NCBI RefSeq assembly: GCF_000382445.1 | Contig: NZ_KB905472.1 | Coordinates: 2,705,390 to 2,769,389 of the forward strand | Source of the DNA: Phocaeicola massiliensis B84634 = Timone 84634 = DSM 17679 = JCM 13223 | GTDB taxonomy: Bacteria; Bacteroidota; Bacteroidia; Bacteroidales; Bacteroidaceae | Reading direction: 5' to 3' | DNA: 64,000 nucleotides | Shown here: positions 27,220 to 36,381 of the stretch, in pieces | Layout: each line of letters begins with the position of its first letter | Position numbering within the stretch: position 1 is the first letter of the stretch | The notes under the pieces: model-generated | Databases searched by the model: none | The model's input: the letters and a program-made list of their open reading frames with translations, nothing else | Told to the model about the DNA's origin: nothing | Made by a program: the position numbers and the translations under genes

Positions 27220-27599
27220 TATACCTCTTGTGCGGAGTAACACATATCCCGGCTTTTTATTCTTTTCATTCAAGCTTGTTATCAGTGGAAAGACATAGTC
27301 CGTGGTGGAAGATTCTGCATAGCGAAATGGCACGGATGCAAGGTTTCAAATGAATACACACCGTATAATTGGTCTTATGACGATTGTAAGTGAGTATATT
27401 GTTTTTTAAAGGAACGGATGGCTGTACCATAATTCCGCGCCATGCTGTAGCATCCTATCTTATGGGCATGAGCAATTTCCTGTTTGGCAAATTTCAAAAA
27501 AGACATTTGCGGTACATCTGTCACCTTAGAAAAAGACGAAATTTTGTTATTACCTTCTTTACATGTACGAATACTGAAACGAACATATATTTTTATCAT
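27220..27599 (-). pseudogene. relic of a tyrosine recombinase
   Basis: On the minus strand 27375-27599 reads FLKFAKQEIAHAHKIG then YGTAIRSFKK, like the core-binding (SAM-like) domain of Bacteroides phage-type integrases. Further downstream, in another frame (about 27220-27350), TDYVFPLITSLNEKNKK resembles the middle of the same family. The parts in between and the catalytic C-terminus are missing and frames are broken, so this is a decayed remnant. The rest of the 735-bp gap (27024-27200) shows nothing I can assign. Confidence 0.5.
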
Positions 27600-27658
27600 A
27601 ACACTACTTTCTGCTTTTTAATAACACGACAATCTATGGCAACATCAAAACTATTTTG

Positions 27659-27666
27659 TACATTTG
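27659..27666 (+). promoter_or_regulatory. -7 box of the isomerase gene
   Basis: TACATTTG fits TAnnTTTG, 43 bp before the ATG at 27709. It overlaps the earlier in-frame ATG at 27664, which argues against that start. Confidence 0.45.
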
Positions 27667-27708
27667 TCCACTTTATCATCTGCAAACTTATACATATATA
27701 TTATAAAC

Positions 27709-28554
27709 ATGAAAATAAATAAAGTATTAATGATAGCCGCTTCTTTCGCATTTATAACAGCATGCGGTGCCGGCTCTAAAAAAGAAAATCATAATATGGG
27801 AAAAGAAAAGCGTACTCAGGTAAAACTGGAAACAACAATGGGAAACATCACTGTAGAACTGTACAATGAAACACCGAAGCATCGCGATAACTTTATCAAA
27901 CTTGCCAAAGAAGGTGTATATGACAGTACTCTCTTCCATCGTGTTATCAAGCAATTCATGGTGCAAGCCGGTGACCCGACCAGCAAAACGGCTTCTGATA
28001 CCGCCATGTTGGGTAACGGAGATGTGGGCTATACCATTCCGGCCGAATTTGTTCCCAAGTTCTTCCATCATAAAGGTGTACTTGCAGCAGCCCGCGAAGG
28101 AGATAACGTGAATCCGCAGAAGGCTTCGTCCGGTTGTCAGTTCTATATCGTCACGGGACGCAAATTCACCGAACCCCAACTGCTTGGCATGGAAAATAAG
28201 ATCAATGAGCAACGCGAGGAAGCTATCTTCGACAGCTTGGCACAAAAGCACATGAAAGAAATCTATAAAATGCGTAAAGCCGGTGACACGGAAGGATTAT
28301 ATGCCTTGCAAGATACCCTCGAAGCCCAAGCACAGGCCATGGCGGATAAAGAAGAAAAATTCCATTTCACTCCCGAACAGATTCAAGCTTATACCACTGT
28401 GGGAGGTGCGCCTCATTTGGACGGCTCGTATACTGTATTCGGTGAAGTAGTGGAAGGTATGGAAACGGTGGAAAAGATAGAGATTGCCAAGACCAACCGT
28501 GCCGACCGTCCGTTGGACAATATACGTATCCTTAAAGCGACTGTTGTAGAATAA
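27709..28554 (+). CDS. cyclophilin-type peptidyl-prolyl isomerase, lipoprotein
   Basis: 281 residues from the ATG at 27709. A lipoprotein signal ends in the lipobox ITAC (lipid Cys about residue 18). The cyclophilin domain follows: TTMGNITVELYNETPKHRDN, then FHRVIKQFMVQAGDP (the catalytic Arg/Phe region), GCQFYIVTG, and GSYTVFGEVVEGMETV at the end. An insert of about 60 residues rich in charged helices (about 160-220) splits the domain, a feature often seen in Bacteroides members. It catalyses proline isomerisation on exported proteins. It is 20 bp before the M16 peptidase gene, which suggests an operon. Confidence 0.92.
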   Translation: MKINKVLMIAASFAFITACGAGSKKENHNMGKEKRTQVKLETTMGNITVELYNETPKHRDNFIKLAKEGVYDSTLFHRVIKQFMVQAGDPTSKTASDTAMLGNGDVGYTIPAEFVPKFFHHKGVLAAAREGDNVNPQKASSGCQFYIVTGRKFTEPQLLGMENKINEQREEAIFDSLAQKHMKEIYKMRKAGDTEGLYALQDTLEAQAQAMADKEEKFHFTPEQIQAYTTVGGAPHLDGSYTVFGEVVEGMETVEKIEIAKTNRADRPLDNIRILKATVVE

Positions 28555-28573
28555 CTGAAGTCACCCGCAAAAG

Positions 28574-29833
28574 ATGATAGAAATCAACAGACATACCCTG
28601 TCAAACGGACTACGCATTGTCCATTCTGAGGATAACACCACTCAAATGGTGGCACTGAATATCCTCTATGATGTGGGTGCACGCGATGAAGACCCCGAAC
28701 ATACAGGATTTGCTCACTTGTTTGAGCATCTTATGTTCGGAGGTTCCATCAATGTGCCCGACTATGACACGCCTGTACAGAATGCCGGTGGAGAAAACAA
28801 CGCATGGACAAACAACGATATCACCAATTACTACATCACCCTTCCGCGCCAAAATGTGGAAACAGGTTTCTGGCTAGAAAGTGACCGTATGCTATCGCTG
28901 GATTTCAACCCACGCAGCCTGGAAGTGCAGCGCCAAGTGGTGATAGAGGAGTTTAAGCAACGAAATCTGAACCAGCCCTATGGCGATGCTTCTCATTTAT
29001 TGCGTGCACTGGCCTACAAGGTTCACCCTTACCGCTGGCCTACCATCGGAAAAGAAATCAGCCACATTGCCAATGCTACTTCCGAAGAGGTGCAGGCATT
29101 CTTTTTCCGCTATTATGCTCCCGATAATGCTATTCTGGCGGTGACGGGACATATTACTTTTGAAGAAACGGTGGCATTGGCAGAGAAATGGTTCAGTCCG
29201 ATTCCCCGTCGACACGTTCCCCGCCGTTCGCTCCCCATGGAGCCGATGCAGACAGAGGAACGCCGCCTGACGGTAGAACGAAATGTTCCGGTGGATGCCC
29301 TGTATATGGCTTTCCACATGTGTTCACGCAATCATCCCGACTATTATGCATTTGATATGCTGAGCGATTTGCTGAGCAGCGGACGTTCTTCACGTTTCGT
29401 GCAACATTTGGTACAGGATAAGCAAATATTTAATTCCATTGACGCATATATATCCGGAAGCATCGACAACGGTCTTTTCCATATCGTGGGAAAACCTGCG
29501 CCGGAAAAGACGCTGGAAGAAGCAGAAAAAGCTATATGGGAAGAACTTGCCTTACTGACTGAAGGCAGTATAGACGAGAACGAACTGGAAAAAGTGAAGA
29601 ACCGCTATGAAAGCGAACAGATATTCAACAACCTCAATTACCTGAATGTGGCCACTAATCTGGCTTATTTCGAGTTAATCGGAAAAGCTGAAGACATAAA
29701 TACAGAAGTGGAAAAATACCGTTCTGTCACGCAAGAACAGATTAAGAGAGCAGCGAAACAAACATTTTTGCCTGAAAATTGTTCCGTATTATATTATAAA
29801 GCTGCCGCCAAAGGTGCAAGCCACACTCCGTAA
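28574..29833 (+). CDS. M16-family zinc metallopeptidase (pitrilysin type)
   Basis: 419 residues. The inverted zinc motif HLFEHLMFG (HxxEH) is at about residues 50-54, with the distal glutamate region around VQRQVVIEEFKQRN (about 117). No signal peptide is visible, so it appears to be cytoplasmic, as are several M16B members. The length matches a single M16 half-protein, which normally works as a dimer or with a partner. It lies in a co-directional series (isomerase, M16, MATE, kinase, regulator) with gaps of 20-30 bp. Confidence 0.92.
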   Translation: MIEINRHTLSNGLRIVHSEDNTTQMVALNILYDVGARDEDPEHTGFAHLFEHLMFGGSINVPDYDTPVQNAGGENNAWTNNDITNYYITLPRQNVETGFWLESDRMLSLDFNPRSLEVQRQVVIEEFKQRNLNQPYGDASHLLRALAYKVHPYRWPTIGKEISHIANATSEEVQAFFFRYYAPDNAILAVTGHITFEETVALAEKWFSPIPRRHVPRRSLPMEPMQTEERRLTVERNVPVDALYMAFHMCSRNHPDYYAFDMLSDLLSSGRSSRFVQHLVQDKQIFNSIDAYISGSIDNGLFHIVGKPAPEKTLEEAEKAIWEELALLTEGSIDENELEKVKNRYESEQIFNNLNYLNVATNLAYFELIGKAEDINTEVEKYRSVTQEQIKRAAKQTFLPENCSVLYYKAAAKGASHTP

Positions 29834-29861
29834 GAGAACGGAAAAAATATATATATAACCT

Positions 29862-31196
29862 ATGAACCGTACATACATTCAACATTACAAATCTCTATTT
29901 ACACTCGGAATTCCCATTGTCATCGGCCAAGTGGGTGTTATTATCCTTGGGTTTGCCGATACGCTAATGATCGGACATCATAGTACCAACGAATTGGCTG
30001 CCGCCAGCTTCGTAAACAATATGTTCACGCTGGCCATCATTTTTGCAACCGGCTTTTCGTATGGCCTGACCCCTATTGTCGGCAGTCTGTTCGGACGCGG
30101 GGAGACATCGGTAGTGGGGAGAATGCTCAAAAATAGTATTTTTGCCAATGTCCTGCTGGCGGTACTGCTTACCTTTATCATGTGGGTGCTCTATCTGAAT
30201 ATCCATCGTCTCGGGCAACCCGAAGAATTGCTTCCACTGATGAGACCTTATTTTATCGTACTGCTCATATCACTATTATTTGTCCTCCTGTTTAATGCTT
30301 TCAAGCAATTTGCCGATGGTATCACCGATACCCGCGTATCGATGTGGCTGTTGCTGGGCGGTAATGTCATGAATATCATAGGCAACTATATTCTGATCTA
30401 CGGAAAATTCGGCATACCTGAAATGGGACTGCTCGGTGCCGGTATCTCTACTCTCGCCTCCCGAATTATGATGGTAATAGTATTTGCTCTCATCTTTTTC
30501 TGTACTAAACGATATCATATATATAAAGAAGGCTTTGTACACAGCAAAATAAACCGTGCCGATTTTATTTATCTGAACAAACTTGGTTGGCCTATCGCAT
30601 TGCAAATGGGCATGGAAACTGCATCATTCAGCTTAAGTGCCATTATGGTGGGCTGGATAGGGACTACAGCACTTGCCGCTCATCAAATTATGCTTGCCAT
30701 TTCACAGGTATGCTTTATGATGTATTATGGCATGGGGGCAGCTGTGGCTGTACGTGTCAGCAATTTCAACGGACAGAATGATAGGGTTAATGTACGCCGC
30801 ACTGCATATTCGGGCTTCCACATCATGTTGGGTATTGCCCTTATAGGAGCGCTTCCCATCTTCTTATTAAGACATCAATTGGGAGGCTGGTTCAGTGACA
30901 GCCAGGCAGTGAGTGTGACGGTGGCACAATTAATCATCCCGTTCATTGTCTACCAATTCGGTGACGGACTCCAAATCAACTTTGCCAATGCACTGCGAGG
31001 CATTGCAGATGTCAAACCGATGATGTATATCGCTTTTATCGCTTATTTCCTTATCTCCTTACCTGCCGGATATTTCTTCGGATTCGTAATGGACTGGGGA
31101 ATCGTAGGTATCTGGATGGCCTTCCCATTCGGTCTCACTACTGCCGGTATCATGTATTATCTACGTTTCCGGTCGCGAACGCTTGAAAAACATTAA
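29862..31196 (+). CDS. MATE-family efflux transporter
   Basis: 444 residues with about 12 predicted membrane segments. The N-terminal LGIPIVIGQVGVIILGFADT and GFSYGLTPIVGSLFG segments and the matching second-half LGWPIALQMGMETASFSLSA are the two-fold repeated MATE (NorM-like) signature. It would export small molecules using a sodium or proton gradient; substrate unknown. It sits 28 bp after the M16 gene and 24 bp before the kinase ATG. Confidence 0.92.
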   Translation: MNRTYIQHYKSLFTLGIPIVIGQVGVIILGFADTLMIGHHSTNELAAASFVNNMFTLAIIFATGFSYGLTPIVGSLFGRGETSVVGRMLKNSIFANVLLAVLLTFIMWVLYLNIHRLGQPEELLPLMRPYFIVLLISLLFVLLFNAFKQFADGITDTRVSMWLLLGGNVMNIIGNYILIYGKFGIPEMGLLGAGISTLASRIMMVIVFALIFFCTKRYHIYKEGFVHSKINRADFIYLNKLGWPIALQMGMETASFSLSAIMVGWIGTTALAAHQIMLAISQVCFMMYYGMGAAVAVRVSNFNGQNDRVNVRRTAYSGFHIMLGIALIGALPIFLLRHQLGGWFSDSQAVSVTVAQLIIPFIVYQFGDGLQINFANALRGIADVKPMMYIAFIAYFLISLPAGYFFGFVMDWGIVGIWMAFPFGLTTAGIMYYLRFRSRTLEKH

Positions 31197-31219
31197 CCAT
31201 CATTTTGAAGTTTTCGTTT

Positions 31220-33700
31220 ATGCCACGTTTATCAACACAACTGAAAGTAGCTTCCGGCTACATCTTGCTCACGCTTCTGTTATTTGCTTCCATTCAGTAT
31301 ATCAACCATGAAATGAAAGCATTGACCGAAACGGATGACAACGAAACCATATTGAATTTACGCCGACGGGTAACCAATGAAATTGTCGGTCAGCTGTATC
31401 AGGCTGAAATCATCGGACAATCCTTAAGTGCCGGTCAATTGGGACAATACTTCCGTTACAAGGCATCCATGCAAAAGGCGAACGCTGCAGTTGATTCATT
31501 GCGAAGCTTGTTGACAGATAGTATCCAGACCCTCCGCTTAGACACTGTCGAGATGTTTCTGACAGAAAAGGAACGCAATATGCGCAATCTTCTCCGCGCC
31601 ATCCAGGAAGGAGGTACCGACAAAATTTATCAGCAACATATCGAAAAACTGATAGCTGAACAAGATTCATTACTCAACCTTCCCCATGTACGCCGAAAAG
31701 TAGTGACACATACCAATTCTTACATTATCCATAAGAAGCCGAAAGGATTTTTCAGAAGACTGGGAGAAGTCTTTTCTCCCGGAAAGGGCGACTCCACCCA
31801 AGTCAATAATGTGATTCAGGAAGAATTTACAGATACATTGACGGAATCATACAGTCCGACCGATACTGTTGTCACACTGCTGAAAAACGTACAGAGTCGT
31901 GTAACCGACACTCAACAGCAGCAGTTGAAGATGCTCAACCAACGGACACAGTCCCTGCGTCTCAGCGGCTTAAAACTAAGTCAGAAAGTGAACCAACTGT
32001 TAAGCACCATCGAAGATGAAGGGCTAAGAATGGCACAACAAAAACAGATACAGGAAGAAGAAATCCGACAAAGTTCGGCACGCACCGTAGAGGCCATAGC
32101 CATCGTAGCTGTGCTACTGGCAAGTATCTTTCTGATTTTTATCTGGCGGGACATCACACGCAGTAACCACTATCGCCGAGAATTGGAGAAAGCCAAACGC
32201 CGCGCCGAAGACTTACTGGTAGCACGCGAAAAGTTAATGTTGACCATTACACACGACATAAAAGCACCGGTAGGTTCTATTATTGGTTATACCGACCTGT
32301 TAGAGCGAATCACCACAGAAGAGCGACAACGCTTTTATCTCAACAATATGCAAAGCTCTGCCAAGCATTTGCTGAGTCTGGTGAATTCTTTATTGGATTA
32401 TCATCGTCTGGATGCCCATAAAATGGATGTAAACAAGGTAACATTCAACCCTCATCAATTATTTGACACCATTTATATAAGCTTCAAACCAATGGCAAAT
32501 GCCAAACATTTGCTATTGGAGTACGACTGTGGAGAACCCTTAAACCGCTTATATATAGGCGATCCGTTCCGCACCAGACAAATAGTAGAGAACCTACTTT
32601 CCAATGCATTAAAATTTACACAAGAAGGAAGTATCACGCTCCGTGCAGCATTGGAAAACGGACAACTGCACTTCAGCATCAGTGATACCGGTTGCGGAAT
32701 CAGTGAAGAAGAACAAAAACGAATATTCCAAGAGTTTACCCGCCTGCGTAATGCACAAGGACAAGAAGGTTTCGGACTGGGACTGGCCATTACAAAAAAA
32801 CTTATTTTATTGCTCGAAGGAGATATCAGAATAGAAAGTGAAGCGGGAAAAGGCAGTACGTTTCATGTATACCTTCCTCTTCCCCAAGCTCCCAACACCG
32901 ATAAAAAGAATAAAAGAGAGGAAGGTATAAAGAACTTTATCCTCATTGACGATGACCGCATTCAACTGCAATTGACTGCTGCCATGCTTAAACGTCCCAC
33001 CATCCATGTCACCTGTTGTGAACAGCCTGAAGAACTTTTCCGTCAGTTGGAAGAGAATAAATTTGATGCACTTCTGACCGACATACAAATGCCCGCCATG
33101 AACGGCTTCGACCTATTGGATGCCATCCGTGCACTTCCGGCTGTCCGGGCAAAAACAATTCCCGTTATTGCCATTACCGCACGTAGCGACATGGACGCTG
33201 AATATTTCCGTTCCAAGGGTTTTGCCGGATGTCTCCACAAACCCTTTAACACACATGAAATTTTCGAAGTTCTTTCTCAAGCCATCCGGCAAGACTTGAC
33301 AGATTTGGAAGAGACCGGCACTGAAATCCTACAGTCGCCAACCAATGACAGTTCACATACAGACTCGTCTTCATTGGACTTCTCGGCTCTTACCGCTTTC
33401 TCGGAAGATGACCCCAACGCAGCGAAAGAAATCATCCGCACATTTGTGTCGGAAACAAAAAAGAACCGGAGCTGCATGGCCACCGCCCTTGAAAATGAGG
33501 AAATAGAAGGAATAACCGCCATGGCACATAAACTTTTGCCTTTATTTACCATGCTGGGAGCCAACACTTCTATCGCACCTCTCACCTGGTTGGAACAAAG
33601 ACGGGGAACAACCGAAATGACCTCCGAAATACGCGAAAAAGCTTTATTTATCCTTGATGAAATAGACAGAGTAATCCGCCAAGCTGAAGAACAGATTTAG
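31220..33700 (+). CDS. hybrid sensor histidine kinase with receiver and Hpt domains
   Basis: 826 residues from the ATG at 31220 (a TTG at 31205 is also in frame). Two membrane segments (about residues 8-25 and 288-308) frame a periplasmic sensor of about 260 residues that is largely helical. The kinase core has the H-box with His345 in THDIKAPVG, N-box ENLLSNALKF, and GFGLGLAIT in the ATP-binding domain. A receiver domain follows (DDD acidic pocket, LLTDIQMPAMNG with the phospho-acceptor Asp), then a C-terminal Hpt domain with MAHKLLPLF (phospho-His). This gives a full His-Asp-His relay that needs a final Asp, which the next gene supplies. Confidence 0.93.
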   Translation: MPRLSTQLKVASGYILLTLLLFASIQYINHEMKALTETDDNETILNLRRRVTNEIVGQLYQAEIIGQSLSAGQLGQYFRYKASMQKANAAVDSLRSLLTDSIQTLRLDTVEMFLTEKERNMRNLLRAIQEGGTDKIYQQHIEKLIAEQDSLLNLPHVRRKVVTHTNSYIIHKKPKGFFRRLGEVFSPGKGDSTQVNNVIQEEFTDTLTESYSPTDTVVTLLKNVQSRVTDTQQQQLKMLNQRTQSLRLSGLKLSQKVNQLLSTIEDEGLRMAQQKQIQEEEIRQSSARTVEAIAIVAVLLASIFLIFIWRDITRSNHYRRELEKAKRRAEDLLVAREKLMLTITHDIKAPVGSIIGYTDLLERITTEERQRFYLNNMQSSAKHLLSLVNSLLDYHRLDAHKMDVNKVTFNPHQLFDTIYISFKPMANAKHLLLEYDCGEPLNRLYIGDPFRTRQIVENLLSNALKFTQEGSITLRAALENGQLHFSISDTGCGISEEEQKRIFQEFTRLRNAQGQEGFGLGLAITKKLILLLEGDIRIESEAGKGSTFHVYLPLPQAPNTDKKNKREEGIKNFILIDDDRIQLQLTAAMLKRPTIHVTCCEQPEELFRQLEENKFDALLTDIQMPAMNGFDLLDAIRALPAVRAKTIPVIAITARSDMDAEYFRSKGFAGCLHKPFNTHEIFEVLSQAIRQDLTDLEETGTEILQSPTNDSSHTDSSSLDFSALTAFSEDDPNAAKEIIRTFVSETKKNRSCMATALENEEIEGITAMAHKLLPLFTMLGANTSIAPLTWLEQRRGTTEMTSEIREKALFILDEIDRVIRQAEEQI

Positions 33701-33791
33701 ACCTTTATAAGTTAAAAGGTATTAGAAAATCCTCCGGCATTTCGAAGCATAGTAAAAAAAGGTATATTTTTGTATCATTAAAAACATAAAA

Positions 33792-35138
33792 ATGCCATAC
33801 TCTATTTTAATAGTAGAAGACGATTTAACTTTCGCCACCATGTTAAAGACATGGCTAGGGAAGAAAGGGTTTCTGGTAGACACTGCCGGCAATAGTGCAC
33901 GTGCCCGAAAACAACTGGATGCCCAATCATACAACCTTGTGCTTTCAGATCTGCGTCTGCCGGATCAAGACGGTATTTCTTTACTTGCATGGATGAAAGA
34001 GCATGGACACCAAATTCCCCTTATTATCATGACCGGCTATGCAGATATCCAAAGTGCTGTACAAGCCATGAAAAATGGTGCCAATGACTATATCTCCAAA
34101 CCAGTACAACCTGATGTACTGCTAAAGAAAATAAATGAAGCGCTACAAAACGAAACTGTTATTGCAGCTCCTTCCGGCTCTGCTCCGTCCATATCAATTG
34201 CTCCATCATCCAATTTTCTGGAAGGTGAAAGTGAAGCAGCACGCCAATTATATAATTATGTAGGCTTAGTTGCCCCTACCCCCATGTCAGTTCTTATCAA
34301 TGGAGCCAGCGGAACAGGCAAAGAATACGTTGCCCACCGCATCCATCAATTAAGCAAACGTGCCGACAAGCCATTCATTGCAATAGATTGCGGCTCTATC
34401 CCCAAAGAACTTGCAGCTTCCGAATTCTTCGGCCATGTAAAAGGCTCCTTTACCGGAGCACTTAACGACAAAACCGGTGCTTTCGTCGAAGCCAATGGCG
34501 GCACACTGTTTCTCGATGAAATAGGGAATCTAAGCTACGAAGTACAAATCCAACTTCTGCGCGCCCTGCAAGAACGGCGTATCCGTCCTGTAGGTTCCAA
34601 TAAAGAAATAGAAGTAAATGTCCGACTTATCAGTGCAACTAACGAGAATCTTCAAAAGGCTATTGAAAAAGGTAATTTCCGTGAAGATCTCTTCCACCGA
34701 ATCAATGAATTTACCTTGCGTATGCCTTCTCTGAAAGAACGTCAGGAAGACATCTTGCTTTTTGCCAACTTCTTTTTAGATCAGGCCAATCACGAACTCG
34801 ACCGACATCTGATAGGTTTTGACGCGGCTGCCAGCAATGCACTGCAAACCTACTCGTGGCCCGGCAACCTTCGCCAACTGAAAAATATTGTAAAGCGTGC
34901 CACACTGCTCGCACAAGGCAGCTATATTACTTTAACAGAATTGGGATATGAACTGGTTGAGTCATCCAGTGCTTCTCCAACAAGCACAAGCCTCAGTCTG
35001 CACGACGAGGCAACAGAAAAGAAGCGCATCCTGGAAGCCCTTCAACAAACCGGAAACAACAAAAGCAAAGCAGCCCTCTTATTGGGCATTGACCGCAAAA
35101 CACTGTATAACAAACTGAAGCTATACAATATCCAATAA
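33792..35138 (+). CDS. NtrC-family sigma-54-dependent response regulator
   Basis: 448 residues: receiver domain (residues 1-120; VEDD pocket and LVLSDLRLPDQDG with the phospho-Asp), AAA+ domain (about 145-370) and Fis-type helix-turn-helix (about 405-447). The AAA+ part has Walker A GASGTGKE, the sigma-54 contact motif as GSFTGA (normally GAFTGA) and Walker B GGTLFLDEIG; the HTH reads NNKSKAALLLGIDRKTLYNK. It activates sigma-54 RNA polymerase when phosphorylated, probably via the Hpt domain of the kinase encoded just upstream. A sigma-54 promoter lies 125 bp downstream of its stop. Confidence 0.94.
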   Translation: MPYSILIVEDDLTFATMLKTWLGKKGFLVDTAGNSARARKQLDAQSYNLVLSDLRLPDQDGISLLAWMKEHGHQIPLIIMTGYADIQSAVQAMKNGANDYISKPVQPDVLLKKINEALQNETVIAAPSGSAPSISIAPSSNFLEGESEAARQLYNYVGLVAPTPMSVLINGASGTGKEYVAHRIHQLSKRADKPFIAIDCGSIPKELAASEFFGHVKGSFTGALNDKTGAFVEANGGTLFLDEIGNLSYEVQIQLLRALQERRIRPVGSNKEIEVNVRLISATNENLQKAIEKGNFREDLFHRINEFTLRMPSLKERQEDILLFANFFLDQANHELDRHLIGFDAAASNALQTYSWPGNLRQLKNIVKRATLLAQGSYITLTELGYELVESSSASPTSTSLSLHDEATEKKRILEALQQTGNNKSKAALLLGIDRKTLYNKLKLYNIQ

Positions 35139-35141
35139 AAA

Positions 35142-35176
35142 AGAGGATTGGGGAATAATTCCCCAATCCTCTCCAC
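35142..35176 (+). terminator. terminator after the response regulator
   Basis: AGAGGATTGGGGAAT and ATTCCCCAATCCTCT pair over 15 bp with almost no loop. Confidence 0.8.
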
Positions 35177-35221
35177 ACATTCCCCATTTTTTCACATTCC
35201 GCCACACTGAGCCAAAACCGC

Positions 35222-35236
35222 ATTTGTACTACAAAT
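35222..35236 (+). promoter_or_regulatory. candidate activator site upstream of the sigma-54 promoter
   Basis: ATTTGTACTACAAAT is an inverted repeat (ATTTGTA / TACAAAT with a 1-nt centre) about 30 bp before the -24 element. It could bind the neighbouring NtrC-type regulator. Confidence 0.4.
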
Positions 35237-35263
35237 CAACAAGTTATAAAACAAATTATACTT

Positions 35264-35279
35264 TGGCATGCCAATTGCT
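35264..35279 (+). promoter_or_regulatory. sigma-54 (-24/-12) promoter
   Basis: TGGCATG-CCAA-TTGCT: the -24 GG and -12 GC are exactly 12 bp apart, matching TGGCAC-N5-TTGCW with one mismatch. The predicted start is near 35290, about 48 nt before the ATG at 35338. Confidence 0.75.
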
Positions 35280-35337
35280 CTTTAAATATCAGAGAGAACA
35301 AACGAGATAAACTATTAACCTGTAAAAACTTACAATT

Positions 35338-35643
35338 ATGAAAAAATTATTTGTAGCAGTAGCATTAGTAATGGGAATTGGAACAAGTGTATTTGCTTAC
35401 AACATGAATCCGGCAAGTATCGAAACCGTTACAACAGTGAATGATTTCACTCCAATCGAAGTAAAAGATCTTCCGGCAGCTGTCCAAGAAGCCATTACCA
35501 AAAACTATGCAGACTTAACTATCAAAGAAGCTTCAGTTGAAGCAAAAGAAGATGGTACAAAGACTTATAAAGTTGTTTTAACCGACAAAGAGGGTACTGA
35601 GAGCACTGTACTTTTCAGCGAAAGCGGAGAAGTGTTGAAGTAA
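35338..35643 (+). CDS. small secreted PepSY-like protein
   Basis: 101 residues with a clear signal peptide (MKKLFVAVALVMGIGTSVFA). The mature protein is one small domain (DLPAAVQEAITKNYADLTI, then YKVVLTDKEG and LFSESGEVLK) of the PepSY-like type common in periplasmic Bacteroides proteins. It has its own sigma-54 promoter and terminator and follows a sigma-54 activator gene, so it is probably the output, or one of several outputs, of the adjacent phosphorelay. The molecular role is unknown. Confidence 0.8.
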   Translation: MKKLFVAVALVMGIGTSVFAYNMNPASIETVTTVNDFTPIEVKDLPAAVQEAITKNYADLTIKEASVEAKEDGTKTYKVVLTDKEGTESTVLFSESGEVLK

Positions 35644-35664
35644 ATGAAAGATGCCTAAAATGAA

Positions 35665-35695
35665 AAAAGGGAATGCTGTGAAGCATTCCCTTTTC
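35665..35695. terminator. bidirectional terminator
   Basis: AAAAGGGAATGCT / AGCATTCCCTTTT: 13-bp stem with a 5-nt loop between convergent genes. Confidence 0.85.
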
Positions 35696-35702
35696 TATTT
35701 CT

Positions 35703-36374
35703 TCAGTCCATATCAAAACCGTTCCACAAATTACCTGCGGGCACCGGTGCCGTTAATTCAATCAGTTCTTTCGAAACAGGATGCATAAACTTCACCATCC
35801 GTGCATGAAGACAAATGCTACCATCCGGATTGGAACGCTGAGCACCATATTTCAAATCGCCTTTGATAGGACATCCCATTTTTGTCAGCTGACAACGTAT
35901 CTGGTGATGACGTCCTGTCTTTAAATCCACCTCCAGCAGATAATAATTCTGTGAATGACCGATAAGCTTATAATGAAGCATCGCTTTCTTCGAGTTCTTT
36001 ACTTCTTTATCATATGCATAAGACTTATTCTGTTTCTCATTGCGGACCAAATAATGAACCAATTCGCCTTCCGTTTCTTTCGGACACTCTTTCACTATCG
36101 CCCAATAGGTTTTCTTTACGTCTCCATTACGAAACATTTCGTTCAGTCGTGCCAATGCTTTACCGGTTTTGGCAAAAACCACTAAACCACTGACGGGACG
36201 ATCCAAACGATGAGTAACACCTATAAAGACATTTCCCGGCTTATTATACTTCTCCTTCAGATACGACTTTACCGTTTCCGACAAAGGAGTATCACCGGTT
36301 TTATCCCCCTGAACAATCTCAGAAGAAGTCTTATTGACTACGATTATATGATTATCTTCGTAAACGACTGTCAT
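35703..36374 (-). CDS. RluA-family RNA pseudouridine synthase
   Basis: 223 residues, a compact RluA-type enzyme without an S4 domain. The catalytic motif HRLDRPVSGLVVFAK (about residue 56; Asp is the nucleophile) and the later GRHHQIRCQLTKMGCPIKGD are diagnostic. It converts a uridine in rRNA or tRNA to pseudouridine; the target position cannot be told. Its start is 7 bp after the fabG stop, so it ends a TetR-fabG-rlu transcription unit. Confidence 0.9.
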   Translation of the reverse strand: MTVVYEDNHIIVVNKTSSEIVQGDKTGDTPLSETVKSYLKEKYNKPGNVFIGVTHRLDRPVSGLVVFAKTGKALARLNEMFRNGDVKKTYWAIVKECPKETEGELVHYLVRNEKQNKSYAYDKEVKNSKKAMLHYKLIGHSQNYYLLEVDLKTGRHHQIRCQLTKMGCPIKGDLKYGAQRSNPDGSICLHARMVKFMHPVSKELIELTAPVPAGNLWNGFDMD

Positions 36375-36381
36375 GCAAAGA

